Assembly (NCBI GenBank): GCA_003755025.1 | Contig: RJVL01000007.1 | Span: forward strand, 124,001-188,000 | Length of the DNA: 64,000 nucleotides | Reading direction: 5' to 3' | Source: Diaphorobacter nitroreducens | GTDB lineage: Bacteria; Pseudomonadota; Gammaproteobacteria; Burkholderiales; Burkholderiaceae_C | Translations under genes and position numbers: made by a program | Part shown: positions 34,162 through 44,195 of the stretch, in pieces | Layout: each line of letters begins with the position of its first letter | Position numbering within the stretch: the stretch's first letter is position 1 | The notes under the pieces: model-generated | The model's input: the letters and a program-made list of their open reading frames with translations, nothing else | What the model was told of the DNA's origin: nothing | Database searches by the model: none

Positions 34162-34437
34162 CTACTCCTTGGCACCATCATCAGCGTCGCGCTGCGACCG
34201 GTGCGTGGTGCAGTTGTCCACGACGCGCCGCAAGGCGCGCGCGTGGTTGCCGGGATTTTTCGGCGTGCTCCATACGCTGGTGATGCAGAACTCGCCGCAG
34301 CGACATTCTTCATCGTTGTAAGGGCAATACATCCGCCCCCAAGCGTGGCTGCCGCCGACTTCGACGCGCCAGCCCTGCCCTTCGGCGTGCCTGAGAGCTT
34401 CCTCAACATCTTTCTTCGGATGAGGGGAACGAGCCAT
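34162..34437 (-). CDS. HicA-like small protein, probable toxin
   Basis: A 91-aa protein. KKDVEEALRHAEGQGWRVEV then GGSHAWGRMYCP resembles the HicA double-stranded-RNA-binding toxin fold, with the His of GGSHAWG at the expected catalytic place. A Cys-rich insertion (YNDEECRCGEFC) is unusual for HicA and may bind metal. ATG at 34437; a TTG codon directly precedes it. Lies next to the integrase, where addiction modules of ICEs are common. Confidence 0.6.
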   Translation of the reverse strand: MARSPHPKKDVEEALRHAEGQGWRVEVGGSHAWGRMYCPYNDEECRCGEFCITSVWSTPKNPGNHARALRRVVDNCTTHRSQRDADDGAKE

Positions 34438-34448
34438 CAATAATCTTC

Positions 34449-34491
34449 AGTATGGGGATGAATGGCTTAGTTGTCAAGTGACAACCAAGCC
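34449..34491 (-). promoter_or_regulatory. Promoter and palindromic operator of the HicA-like pair
   Basis: A 28-bp imperfect palindrome occupies 34464-34491, arms GGCTTAGTTGTCA and TGACAACCAAGCC with one mismatch pair. On the minus strand its distal half contains TTGACA (34472-34477), followed after 17 bp by CATACT (34449-34454), a good sigma-70 promoter 12 bp before the gene start. A repressor on the palindrome would cover the -35 box. Confidence 0.65.
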
Positions 34492-34497
34492 ACTGTT

Positions 34498-35754
34498 TCA
34501 GGCTATCGCGCTCAACGCCGGCACCACTACGTTCGCCGGTAACAGCTTCGGCACGTAGGTCTGCCCACCGCCCCAGGCATCGACTAGGTTGGCCCACTCT
34601 TGCAGCATGTGGCGCCGCTGCTCGGCGTACTCGGCCTTGTTGTAAACCGAGCGCGAGGAACGCCCGTCCTCGTGCGCCAGGCACTTCTCGATCCAGTCGC
34701 GGTTGAAGCCGATTTCGTTCAACAGCGTCGAGCCGGTGCGGCGCAGGTCATGGACGGTGAAGGGTTGCAGCGGCAGCCCCTTGGTCTTTGCCGCCTCCAC
34801 CACGAGCCCCGTGACGCGATTCAAAGTGGCGTTGGACATGCACCGCTCTGCGTCATAGCGAGACGGAAAAACGAACCTTGATCCCGCCGCGCAGGCGTGC
34901 AACGTCACGAAGATGTCGAGCGTCTGGCGCGATAGATAGACCACGTGCGGGTTGCGCCCCTTCATCCGCTGCTTAGGAATCGTCCAGGTCTTGCTCTCGA
35001 AATCGACCTCATCCCAGGTGGCGTGGATCAGTTCGCTCTTGCGTACCAACGTCAGCAGGATCAAGCGCAGCGCCAGCTTGATGGTCGGATAGGTCGCCAC
35101 CGATTCCATCTGCTGCATGAACAACCGAATCTCCAGCGGCGACAAGGCGCGATCTTTCGGCACAAAGGTGGCGATCGAGGCCGCGCCCACGCTGTCGGCG
35201 GGGTTGTCCACCTTCTCACCGTGGGCGATGGCGTAGATGTAGACCTGCTTCACGATGTCCCGAATCTGTACCGCCGTGGCCGGCGCCCCACGCTCCTTGA
35301 CCTTGTTGCACAAGGCCCGCAGGTCTTCGGCCTGGATTTCGGTCAGCAGGCGATTCTGGAAGACCGGCAGGATGTCCCGGTCGATGATGTGCTTGCGCAT
35401 GGCGCGGGTGCTGTCAGCCAGCCTTGCGTTGGCCAGCCACGTCTCCATCGCCGCGCCGAAGGTCTTGATGGCGACCATCCGGCGTTTCTCACGCTGCTTT
35501 TCCAGCGCGGGCGAGACACCCTTGAGAACGGCTTTGCGCGCGTCCAGCAGCAGTTCGCGCGCCATTGCCAGCGAGATGCCACCAGGGCCATAGCGTCCGA
35601 GGGTCAGCGTCTCGCGGCGGCCGTGGAGCCGGTAGTCGTAGCGGAACGTGATCGTTCCGCCAGGCGATACCGTCACATACATCCCGTCTCGGTCAGAAGC
35701 CTTATAAATCTTGGACTTAGGTTTGAAATTGCGTAGTGCAGCGTCGGTCAGCAT
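34498..35754 (-). CDS. int: P4-type tyrosine integrase
   Basis: A 418-aa tyrosine recombinase. The N-terminal DUF4102-type arm-binding domain starts MLTDAALRNFKPKSKIYKAS (about 1-85), then the SAM-like core-binding domain (about 100-180) and the catalytic domain with LVRKSEL (Arg), HDLRRT (His-x-x-Arg), LAHEDG (His) and VYNKAEY (nucleophile Tyr). It lies next to the 3' end of guaA, a known island insertion site, so it probably recombines there. ATG at 35754 with GGAGG; the frame opens earlier at 35772. Confidence 0.93.
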   Translation of the reverse strand: MLTDAALRNFKPKSKIYKASDRDGMYVTVSPGGTITFRYDYRLHGRRETLTLGRYGPGGISLAMARELLLDARKAVLKGVSPALEKQREKRRMVAIKTFGAAMETWLANARLADSTRAMRKHIIDRDILPVFQNRLLTEIQAEDLRALCNKVKERGAPATAVQIRDIVKQVYIYAIAHGEKVDNPADSVGAASIATFVPKDRALSPLEIRLFMQQMESVATYPTIKLALRLILLTLVRKSELIHATWDEVDFESKTWTIPKQRMKGRNPHVVYLSRQTLDIFVTLHACAAGSRFVFPSRYDAERCMSNATLNRVTGLVVEAAKTKGLPLQPFTVHDLRRTGSTLLNEIGFNRDWIEKCLAHEDGRSSRSVYNKAEYAEQRRHMLQEWANLVDAWGGGQTYVPKLLPANVVVPALSAIA

Positions 35755-36064
35755 CGAGGTTTCCTCCGGCATGTGACGGATTTACCGTCAGGTTTTACCG
35801 TCAGGGACCTGGAGACCTGCTGATGCCCGGAAAGCCCCATGAAACAAGCTTTCCCGAGAAGGCTTTTACCGTCAAAGACGGTAAAAGTCTGAATAGTGAA
35901 CGAGAGTGTCTTAATCCAGCCTCGATTTTTACCGTCAGCTCTACCGTCAACTTTTTCTGCTGGCCGGCGATAGCCACCGATAGCTGTCGTGACGTATTTC
36001 TTTCTAAATCAACACGTTACATCAGTTCTTCGATAGCTGGCGATAGTCCCTGAAGGACCTGATT
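35755..36064. other. ICE end beside guaA: integrase arm sites and phased Xis-like sites
   Basis: 310 bp with no gene. ACCGTCA occurs at 35784, 35797, 35868, 35931 and 35943; its inverted form completes a palindrome with TTTTACCGTC and GACGGTAAAA arms at 35864-35886; a second inverted pair spans 35774-35790. CGATAG occurs at 35968, 35978, 36031 and 36041, i.e. two pairs each with exactly 10-bp spacing. The layout matches a recombination attachment arm with integrase and excisionase sites. The crossover core is expected within the guaA 3' end (36065 onward). Confidence 0.65.
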
Positions 36065-37681
36065 TCACTCCCACTCGATGGTGGCAGGCGGCTTGCTCGA
36101 CACGTCGTAGGTCACGCGGTTGATGCCGCGCACCTCATTGATGATGCGGCTGGAGACCTTCTTCAACAGCGCGTAGGGCAACTCCGCCCAGTCGGCTGTC
36201 ATGAAGTCGCTGGTCTGCACCGCGCGCAGTGCCACCACATAGTCGTAGGTGCGGCCATCGCCCATCACGCCCACGCTCTTGACCGGCAGGAACACGGTGA
36301 AGGCCTGGCTGGTGAGGTCGTACCAGGTCTTGCCCGTGGCTTCGTCGGTGAATTTGCGCAGCTCTTCGATGAAGATGGCATCGGCGCGGCGCAGCAGGTC
36401 GGCGTATTCCTTCTTCACCTCGCCCAGAATGCGCACGCCCAGGCCCGGGCCGGGGAACGGATGGCGGTAGACCATTTCGCGCGGCAGTCCCAGGGCCACG
36501 CCGAGCTCGCGCACCTCGTCCTTGAACAGGTCGCGCAGCGGCTCCAGCAGTTTAAGGCCGAGTTGCTCGGGCAGCCCGCCCACGTTGTGGTGGCTCTTGA
36601 TGGTGACAGCCTTCTTGCTCTTGGCACCGCCGGACTCGATCACGTCGGGGTAGATGGTGCCTTGCGCCAGGAAGGTCGCGCCCTTGTGGCCCTGGCCGCT
36701 GGCCTTGAGCTTTTCGGCTTCGGCCTTGAACACGTCCACGAACAATCGGCCGATGATCTTGCGCTTTTGCTCGGGCTCCGACACACCGGCCAGCTCACCC
36801 AGGAACAGGTCCGAGGCATCCACGCGCACCACCTTCGCGTGCAGCTTGCCTGCGAACATGTCCATGACCATATCGCCTTCGTTGAGGCGCAGCAGGCCGT
36901 GGTCCACGAACACGCAAGTGAGCTGGTCGCCAATCGCACGGTGGATCAGGGCAGCAGCCACCGACGAATCCACGCCGCCAGACAGGCCCAGGATCACTTC
37001 CTCGTCGCCCACCTGCTCGCGGATCTTCTGCACGGCTTCCTCGATGTGGTCGCGCATGATCCAGTCCGCCTGAGCGCCACAGATCTCGCGCACGAAGCGG
37101 TTGAGCAGCGCTGCGCCCTGCACCGTGTGCGTGACCTCGGGGTGGAATTGCACGGCGTAGAAGCGCCGCGTTTCGTCCGCCATGCCGGCGATGGGGCAAC
37201 TGCCGGTGGAGCACATCAGCTTGAAACCGGGAGGCAGCTCGGTGACCTTGTCGCCGTGGCTCATCCACACCTTCAGCATGCCGTGGCCCTCGGGCGTGGA
37301 GAAATCCTCGATGCCCTTGAGCAGCGCGGTATGGCCATGGGCGCGGACTTCGGCATAGCCGAACTCGCGGCTGTGCGAGCCCTCGACCTTGCCGCCCAGT
37401 TGCGCGGCCATGGTCTGCATGCCGTAGCAGATGCCCAGCACGGGCACGCCCAACTCGAACACGGCGTCAGGGGCGCGGTCGTCCACTTCGTAAACGCTGG
37501 CGTGGCTGCCCGACAGGATCACACCCTTGAGCTTGCCGTCTGCGGCGAACTGGCGCACCCAGTCGCTGCTCACGTCGCAGGGGTGGACCTCGCAGTAGAC
37601 ATGCGTCTCGCGCACGCGGCGCGCGATGAGTTGGGTGACCTGGGAGCCGAAGTCAAGGATGAGGATCTTGTCGTGTTGCAT
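36065..37681 (-). CDS. guaA: GMP synthase (glutamine-hydrolysing)
   Basis: A 538-aa enzyme making GMP from XMP with glutamine. N-terminal class I glutamine amidotransferase ([25 protein letters not shown] with the catalytic Cys, QFHPEVTHT) and ATP-pyrophosphatase domain ([17 protein letters not shown]), ending PATIEWE. Intact length. Its last codons border the ICE, which appears inserted at the 3' end and to keep the coding sequence whole. ATG at 37681 is chosen; longer frames lack support. Downstream of guaB. Confidence 0.98.
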   Translation of the reverse strand: MQHDKILILDFGSQVTQLIARRVRETHVYCEVHPCDVSSDWVRQFAADGKLKGVILSGSHASVYEVDDRAPDAVFELGVPVLGICYGMQTMAAQLGGKVEGSHSREFGYAEVRAHGHTALLKGIEDFSTPEGHGMLKVWMSHGDKVTELPPGFKLMCSTGSCPIAGMADETRRFYAVQFHPEVTHTVQGAALLNRFVREICGAQADWIMRDHIEEAVQKIREQVGDEEVILGLSGGVDSSVAAALIHRAIGDQLTCVFVDHGLLRLNEGDMVMDMFAGKLHAKVVRVDASDLFLGELAGVSEPEQKRKIIGRLFVDVFKAEAEKLKASGQGHKGATFLAQGTIYPDVIESGGAKSKKAVTIKSHHNVGGLPEQLGLKLLEPLRDLFKDEVRELGVALGLPREMVYRHPFPGPGLGVRILGEVKKEYADLLRRADAIFIEELRKFTDEATGKTWYDLTSQAFTVFLPVKSVGVMGDGRTYDYVVALRAVQTSDFMTADWAELPYALLKKVSSRIINEVRGINRVTYDVSSKPPATIEWE

Positions 37682-37710
37682 GGAGAGCGACAGGGTCGGT
37701 AAAAGACAAA

Positions 37711-37742
37711 AGGCCCGAACACCTGGAGACGGGTTCGGGCCT
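37711..37742 (-). terminator. Intrinsic terminator between guaB and guaA
   Basis: AGGCCCGAAC and GTTCGGGCCT form a perfect 10-bp stem (37711-37742) and on the minus strand are followed by TTTTGTCTTTT. It sits between guaB (upstream) and guaA, so guaA expression probably depends on read-through or its own promoter. Confidence 0.85.
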
Positions 37743-37758
37743 GCGGAATGGCGAAGAC

Positions 37759-39837
<2,079 letters not shown>

Positions 39838-39860
39838 CAGCTACCCCATAAACGCGCCAC

Positions 39861-39899
39861 CGGCCGCCCTTCTGCATGGATGAGGCGGCCGTTTTGTTT
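39861..39899 (+). terminator. Rho-independent terminator after the DUF4124 gene
   Basis: CGGCCGCC and GGCGGCCG form the stem, followed by TTTTGTTT, 23 bp after the stop codon. Confidence 0.85.
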
Positions 39900-39921
39900 C
39901 AGCGCATGCTGGGAAGCACTC

Positions 39922-40266
39922 TCAATAACCGGACTTGGCCCCCGGCCGGCGTTTGGCGAACAATCCCGCCGCACGAGCGCCCTGGCGCGCAAAGCGCTGG
40001 CGGCGCGCCAGCTTCGGGTCAACCCGCAAGGGGCGGCAGCCTTCCACGCGGTCACCATCGTGCAGCAGGTCGTCCAGTCTGCCTTCCCTGCCCCAAATGC
40101 CCCAGGCAAGCCCCTCAGCCTGCGCATCCAGTCCGCAGGCGCTCAGAGCATCGGCCACCGTAGCACCGGCCGGAAGCAGTAGCACCCACTCGTGCACATC
40201 GCCCGGTTGCCGCGAGATGGCCACCGCGATGCGCAGCCGCCCCGGCGGGGGCAAGGTTTCAGCCAT
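39922..40266 (-). CDS. rnfH: RnfH/RatB family ubiquitin-like protein
   Basis: A 114-aa protein of the UPF0125 (RatB/RnfH) family: LRIAVAISRQPGDVHEWVLL, GATVADALSACGLD, GIWGREGRLDDLLHDGDRVE, then CRPLRVDPKLARRQRFARQG. It has a beta-grasp fold; role uncertain. It overlaps the end of ratA by 8 bp, and the ratA-rnfH pair divergent from smpB is a classic proteobacterial arrangement. Confidence 0.9.
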   Translation of the reverse strand: MAETLPPPGRLRIAVAISRQPGDVHEWVLLLPAGATVADALSACGLDAQAEGLAWGIWGREGRLDDLLHDGDRVEGCRPLRVDPKLARRQRFARQGARAAGLFAKRRPGAKSGY

Positions 40267-40699
40267 AAACCTGCTCGGCCCGTTTGATGAAGGCATCGAT
40301 GAACGTGGCGGCGATGCGGTCAAACACGGGGCCGACCAACGCCGCCAATGCCCGGTTGTCAAAGCCGTAGCTCAGCTGGAGTTCGACCTTGCATGCGCGC
40401 TGCGTACCGTCCCCCACAGGATGAAAGTGCCAGTCGCCGTCGAGCTGTGAAAAGGGGCCCTCCACCAGTTCCATCTTGACTCGGCGCCCGGGCTCATGCG
40501 TATTGCGCGTGACAAACGACTTGCGTATGCCGCCCAACGCAATGCCCACTTCCGCCTTCATGCCGTTTGCATGGGTTTCCAGGACGGTGGCGTGGTCGCA
40601 CCACGGCAGGAACTGCGGATACTTGGCCACGTCCGTCACGAGGGCGAACATTTCTTCGGGGCTGTACCAGATGAGGACGGACTTGTTGACAGTTTTCAT
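40259..40699 (-). CDS. ratA: RatA/COQ10-type START-domain protein
   Basis: A 146-aa SRPBCC protein: MKTVNKSVLIWYSPEEMFAL, VTDVAKYPQFLPWCDHATVL and the C-terminal helix ALVGPVFDRIAATFIDAFIK. Homologues bind ubiquinone-like lipids; E. coli RatA is reported to block ribosome subunit association. The ATG at 40699 is conserved. Divergent from smpB, 114 bp between starts. Confidence 0.92.
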   Translation of the reverse strand: MKTVNKSVLIWYSPEEMFALVTDVAKYPQFLPWCDHATVLETHANGMKAEVGIALGGIRKSFVTRNTHEPGRRVKMELVEGPFSQLDGDWHFHPVGDGTQRACKVELQLSYGFDNRALAALVGPVFDRIAATFIDAFIKRAEQVYG

Positions 40700-40813
40700 G
40701 CAGGCGAAGGCTGGATGGGCCTGGTGGCACAGCCGGCCTAGAATCGATGGTGCGAGACGACAACAATTGTAGGGAGACCCTTGATCTCCCGGTTTGCGCC
40801 GCATCTATTCACC

Positions 40814-41287
40814 ATGGCCAAGAAACCTGACACATCGTCCCGCATCGCCGACAACAAGAAGGCGGCATACAACTATTTCTTTGAAGAGCGCTACGAGGCT
40901 GGGCTGGTGCTGCACGGCTGGGAGGTCAAGGCACTGCGCGAGGGCAAGGTGCAGCTTACCGACGGCTACGTGATCATCAAAGATGGTGAGCTGTTTCTCA
41001 TCGGCTGCCAGATCAACCCGCTCAAGACCGCGTCCACGCACGTCAGCCCCGACGCGGCGCGCATCAAGAAGCTGCTGATGCACAAGGACGAGATCCGGCG
41101 CCTGATCGGCAAGGTCGAGCAAAAAGGCTACACCCTGGTGCCGCTGAATCTCCACTGGAAAGACGGCCGCGCCAAGTGCGAGATTGCCTTGGCCAAGGGC
41201 AAGGCCGAGCACGACAAGCGCGACACCATCAAGGAGCGCGAAGGCAAGCGCGAGGTGGAACGCGTCATGAAGAGCCGCCACCGCTGA
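40814..41287 (+). CDS. smpB: SsrA-binding protein
   Basis: A 157-aa tmRNA-binding protein for trans-translation. Motifs: [60 protein letters not shown] and the basic C-terminal tail [23 protein letters not shown] at 40814 rather than 40781. No tmRNA gene is seen in this window. Confidence 0.97.
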   Translation: MAKKPDTSSRIADNKKAAYNYFFEERYEAGLVLHGWEVKALREGKVQLTDGYVIIKDGELFLIGCQINPLKTASTHVSPDAARIKKLLMHKDEIRRLIGKVEQKGYTLVPLNLHWKDGRAKCEIALAKGKAEHDKRDTIKEREGKREVERVMKSRHR

Positions 41288-41306
41288 TCTTTTTTTGGCG
41301 GAGGGT

Positions 41307-41333
41307 GGAATAAACGCAGCGCCCCCGGTGTTC
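41307..41333 (+). promoter_or_regulatory. ECF-type promoter candidate before the COG4315 gene
   Basis: GGAATAAA at 41307-41314 and GTTC near 41330-41333, about 15 bp apart, resemble promoters of ECF sigma factors. It lies 50 bp upstream of the operon that encodes such a sigma factor, suggesting autoregulation. Confidence 0.45.
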
Positions 41334-41385
41334 ATGCCAGCGTCCGGCCACAATTCCTCTGGCCGGCACCCTTCCGGAGAACACC

Positions 41386-41751
41386 ATGACCAAGCTCAGT
41401 TCCCTGCTCGCCGCGCTGGCACTCGCCGGCTGTTATTCCCTCGCGCCCGCGCAAGTCAGCACCCAGGACGGCGTGCTCGTCGGCCCGAACGGCATGACGC
41501 TCTACACCTTCGACAAGGACGTAGCGGGCGATGGCCAGTCGGCCTGCAACGGCGCCTGCGCCACCAACTGGCCACCCCTGACCGCCACCAGCGCCCCCGC
41601 GGGTGAAGGCTACAGTCTGATCCAGCGCGCCGACGGCAGCAAGCAGGTGGCCTACAAGGGCAAGCCGCTGTACTACTGGATCAAGGACGGCAAGCCCGGC
41701 GACAAGACGGGGGACGGCGTGAACAACCTGTGGCGCACCGCCAAGCCATGA
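41386..41751 (+). CDS. COG4315-type secreted repeat lipoprotein
   Basis: A 121-aa exported protein. N-terminal signal with lipobox LALAGC near residue 16. The body has one and a half copies of the COG4315 repeat: GPNGMTLYTFDKDVAGDGQS, ACNGACATNWPPL and ADGSKQVAYKGKPLYYWIKD. In this lineage it often lies immediately upstream of an ECF sigma factor, as here (17-bp gap). Function unknown, perhaps envelope or redox related. Confidence 0.85.
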   Translation: MTKLSSLLAALALAGCYSLAPAQVSTQDGVLVGPNGMTLYTFDKDVAGDGQSACNGACATNWPPLTATSAPAGEGYSLIQRADGSKQVAYKGKPLYYWIKDGKPGDKTGDGVNNLWRTAKP

Positions 41752-41767
41752 GCCCCACAATGCGTCC

Positions 41768-42283
41768 ATGAACCGCGTCCAGATCGTGGAGCAACTGCCG
41801 GGGTTGCGCCGCTATGCGCGCGCGCTCACCGGCGACGCATGGGCAGCCGACGATCTGGTGCAGGACACGCTGGAGCGCGCCTGCCGCAAGTGGCTGTTGT
41901 GGCGCGGCGGCAGCAATCTGCGCGCCTGGCTTTTCACGCTGATGCACAACCTGTACCTCAACCAGCGCCGCGGCCTGGTGCCCGTGCAGGCGCTGGATGT
42001 GGATGCCCTGGCGGCCATCGCGGACGCGCCTGACGCCTCCCACGAAACAGCCATGGACCTGGACCGCTGCCTGCAACGCCTGCCCGCCGATCAACGGGCC
42101 GTGCTGCTCCTGGTGACACTGGAAGACATGGCCTATGCCGACGTGGCGCGTGTGCTGGGTATACCGGAAGGCACGGTGATGTCGCGGTTGTCCCGCGCTC
42201 GCGCACGCATGCGCGAATTGATGGAGCCCTCAGTCCACGCCCAGCCGTCATCCACCCCGACTGCCTTGCGCCGCATGAAATGA
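41768..42283 (+). CDS. ECF RNA polymerase sigma factor
   Basis: A 171-aa sigma-70 ECF protein. Region 2 covers about residues 8-72 (LRRYARALTGDAWAADDLVQ, DTLERACRKW, LRAWLFTLMHNLYLNQRR) and region 4 about 105-155 (LPADQRAVLLLVTLEDMAYA, DVARVLGIPEGTVMSRLSRA). The anti-sigma factor gene follows 30 bp later. Target genes probably include its own operon. Confidence 0.93.
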   Translation: MNRVQIVEQLPGLRRYARALTGDAWAADDLVQDTLERACRKWLLWRGGSNLRAWLFTLMHNLYLNQRRGLVPVQALDVDALAAIADAPDASHETAMDLDRCLQRLPADQRAVLLLVTLEDMAYADVARVLGIPEGTVMSRLSRARARMRELMEPSVHAQPSSTPTALRRMK

Positions 42284-42313
42284 AGCGCCCTTTCCGCCCG
42301 TAGTGAGCCCGCC

Positions 42314-43153
42314 ATGAAGACCGACCCTTTCAGCCCTTCGGACGAGACGCATCTGCATGCTTTGGCGGACGACCGGCTGCCGCGCGCCCAGGCAGAGTCG
42401 CTGCACTCCCGCATGGACTCCTCGCAGAGGCAGCGTGCCGAAGCGTGGGCGCAACAGCGTGCGCAGCTGCAGACCCTGCACGCTGACTGGTTGCGGCAGC
42501 CTGTGCCCAATGTGCTGGTACAGGCGGCAGAGCGCCTGCAAGACGCACACGACACGCAACAGCACTGGGCCCGTTGGGGCGGCTTTGCCGCGGGCTGGGT
42601 GCTGGCGTTCGGGCTAGGCTGGAGCCTGCATGCGACGGACGGCAAACAAACCACACTGGCCACGGCCCCCCCGCAACGGTTCGTGCAGCAGGCGGCCGTG
42701 GCGCACGCGGTCTACCAACCCGAACAGCGCCATCCTGTGGAAGTGGCGGCCGCGCAGCAGGACCACCTGGTGCAGTGGCTGTCCAAGCGGCTGGCGCGCC
42801 CGCTCACCGTGCCGCGGCTGCAGGCCGAGGGGTTCGAATTGATGGGCGGGCGCCTGCTGCCCGGCGGCAGCGGGGCGCGCGCGCAATTCATGTACCAGAA
42901 CGCCGCGGGCGCGCGAATCACGCTGTACCTGGGCGCACTCGACGGCCTACAGGCTGCGGCGGCACCGACCACCGCGTTCCAGTTCCACGACGAAGGGACC
43001 GTGTCCAGTTTCTACTGGGTGGACCAGGGTTTTGGCTACGCCCTCAGCGGCGAACTGCCGCGGCCCACGCTGCAGGCGCTGGCCACGGCGGTGTACCAGC
43101 AGATCAGCGCAGCGCCGCCAGCGGGTGCGCGTGCGCCGGCCAAGGGCTCTTGA
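42314..43153 (+). CDS. Transmembrane anti-sigma factor
   Basis: A 279-aa protein encoded right after the ECF sigma factor. Short cytoplasmic N-terminus (residues 1-90) of the zinc-less anti-sigma type (DETHLHALADDRLPRAQAES), one transmembrane helix (WARWGGFAAGWVLAFGLGW) and a periplasmic sensor domain of about 170 residues. Its last 50 bp overlap the 3' end of the convergent hydratase gene. Confidence 0.85.
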   Translation: MKTDPFSPSDETHLHALADDRLPRAQAESLHSRMDSSQRQRAEAWAQQRAQLQTLHADWLRQPVPNVLVQAAERLQDAHDTQQHWARWGGFAAGWVLAFGLGWSLHATDGKQTTLATAPPQRFVQQAAVAHAVYQPEQRHPVEVAAAQQDHLVQWLSKRLARPLTVPRLQAEGFELMGGRLLPGGSGARAQFMYQNAAGARITLYLGALDGLQAAAAPTTAFQFHDEGTVSSFYWVDQGFGYALSGELPRPTLQALATAVYQQISAAPPAGARAPAKGS

Positions 43154-44195
43154 AGAACGATTGCACCAGCGCGGGCTCCACATCCTCCACGCGCGCGGGG
43201 CTCCAGCGCGGGCTGTGGTCCTTGTCCACCGCCAGGGCGCGAATGCCCTCCACCGTCTCGCTCTGGCCGGGACGCAGGTAGAAGCAGTGCCGAACCATGT
43301 CGCGCTCCATGCGCAAGTCGTCGGCCAGGCCCATGCTGCGCGCACGGCGGACCTGCTCCAGCACGACATGCAGCATCAGTGGAGAGCGCTTGCGCAACGT
43401 GGCAGCCGTGGCGCGTGCCCACTCGTCGTCAGACTGCTCCAGCGCAGCCACGATGGCCGCCGCATCATCCAACGCAAAGTAGTGATCAATTTGGCCTCTA
43501 GCGCTTACAGCGCAAGCGCCAGCAGCTACAAATTTTGATGCAACCCACTGCTGAACGGCAGCGCCGTCGGCAAACGTCTGCAACGCCAGACCGTCCCACA
43601 CCGCCGCTTGCTGGTCCGCTGGCAGGAAGCCGTCCGCCAGGCCGAAGTCAATGGCATCGGCTGCGCCGATGGCGTCGCCCGTCAGTGCCAGCCACTCGCC
43701 CACGCGGCCAGGGCAGCGCGAGAGGAAGTAGCCGCCGCCCACATCGGGGAACAGGCCGATCGCCGTCTCCGGCATGGCCATCTTGGTGCGCTCGGTCACG
43801 ATGCGCAGCGTGCCGCCCTGGCTGATGCCCATGCCGCCCCCCATGACGATGCCGTCCATGAAGGCGATGTAGGGCTTGCCGAAGGTGTGGATCAGATGGT
43901 TGAGGGCGTATTCCTCGGTGAAGAAGTCCTCCAGTTGCGGATTGCCCGTGCTGCCCGCGGCGTGCAAGAAGCGGATGTCGCCGCCCGCGCAGAAGGCGCC
44001 GAAGGGCCCTTCGCGGCCGTTGCCGCGGATCGCCACGGCCAGTACCTTGTCGTCATGCTGCCAGGCCAGCAGCGCCGCCATCAGGTCGCGCACCATGCCC
44101 AGCGACAAGGCATTCAGCGCCTTCGGGCGGTTCAGCGTGATGCAGCCCACCTGGCCGCGCACCTCGGTCACGACTTCCGCCGTCATCTCCGTCAT
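43104..44195 (-). CDS. Enoyl-CoA hydratase/isomerase family, 3-hydroxyisobutyryl-CoA hydrolase-like
   Basis: A 363-aa crotonase-fold enzyme. FCAGGDIRFL forms the oxyanion hole, and MDGIVMGGGMGISQGGTLRI then MPETAIGLFPDVGGGYFLSR is characteristic of the HIBYL-CoA hydrolase (valine catabolism) subgroup, as is the extra C-terminal helical domain. It is translationally coupled (4-bp overlap) to the upstream DMT exporter. A small repeat (43480-43540) is embedded in frame at about residues 220-240. ATG 44195 has GGAAGGAAC upstream. Confidence 0.88.
   Translation of the reverse strand: MTEMTAEVVTEVRGQVGCITLNRPKALNALSLGMVRDLMAALLAWQHDDKVLAVAIRGNGREGPFGAFCAGGDIRFLHAAGSTGNPQLEDFFTEEYALNHLIHTFGKPYIAFMDGIVMGGGMGISQGGTLRIVTERTKMAMPETAIGLFPDVGGGYFLSRCPGRVGEWLALTGDAIGAADAIDFGLADGFLPADQQAAVWDGLALQTFADGAAVQQWVASKFVAAGACAVSARGQIDHYFALDDAAAIVAALEQSDDEWARATAATLRKRSPLMLHVVLEQVRRARSMGLADDLRMERDMVRHCFYLRPGQSETVEGIRALAVDKDHSPRWSPARVEDVEPALVQSFFKSPWPAHAHPLAALR
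43480..43540. repeat. Interspersed repeat, copy A (inside hydratase gene)
   Basis: Contains GGCCTCTAGCGCTTACAG and CGCAAGCGCCAGCAGCTAC, sharing the TAGCTGST-N-GCGCTT core (reverse complement) with copies B, C and D. It encodes SKFVAAGACAVSARGQID, which does not align with the rest of the family's usual spacing. Opposite orientation to the other three copies relative to its gene. Confidence 0.7.

Noticed and set aside
1..36064. Insertion sequences or transposases in the ICE region
   Set aside because: I found no transposase-like frame or IS terminal inverted repeats; the mobility signals are integrase and conjugation genes only.
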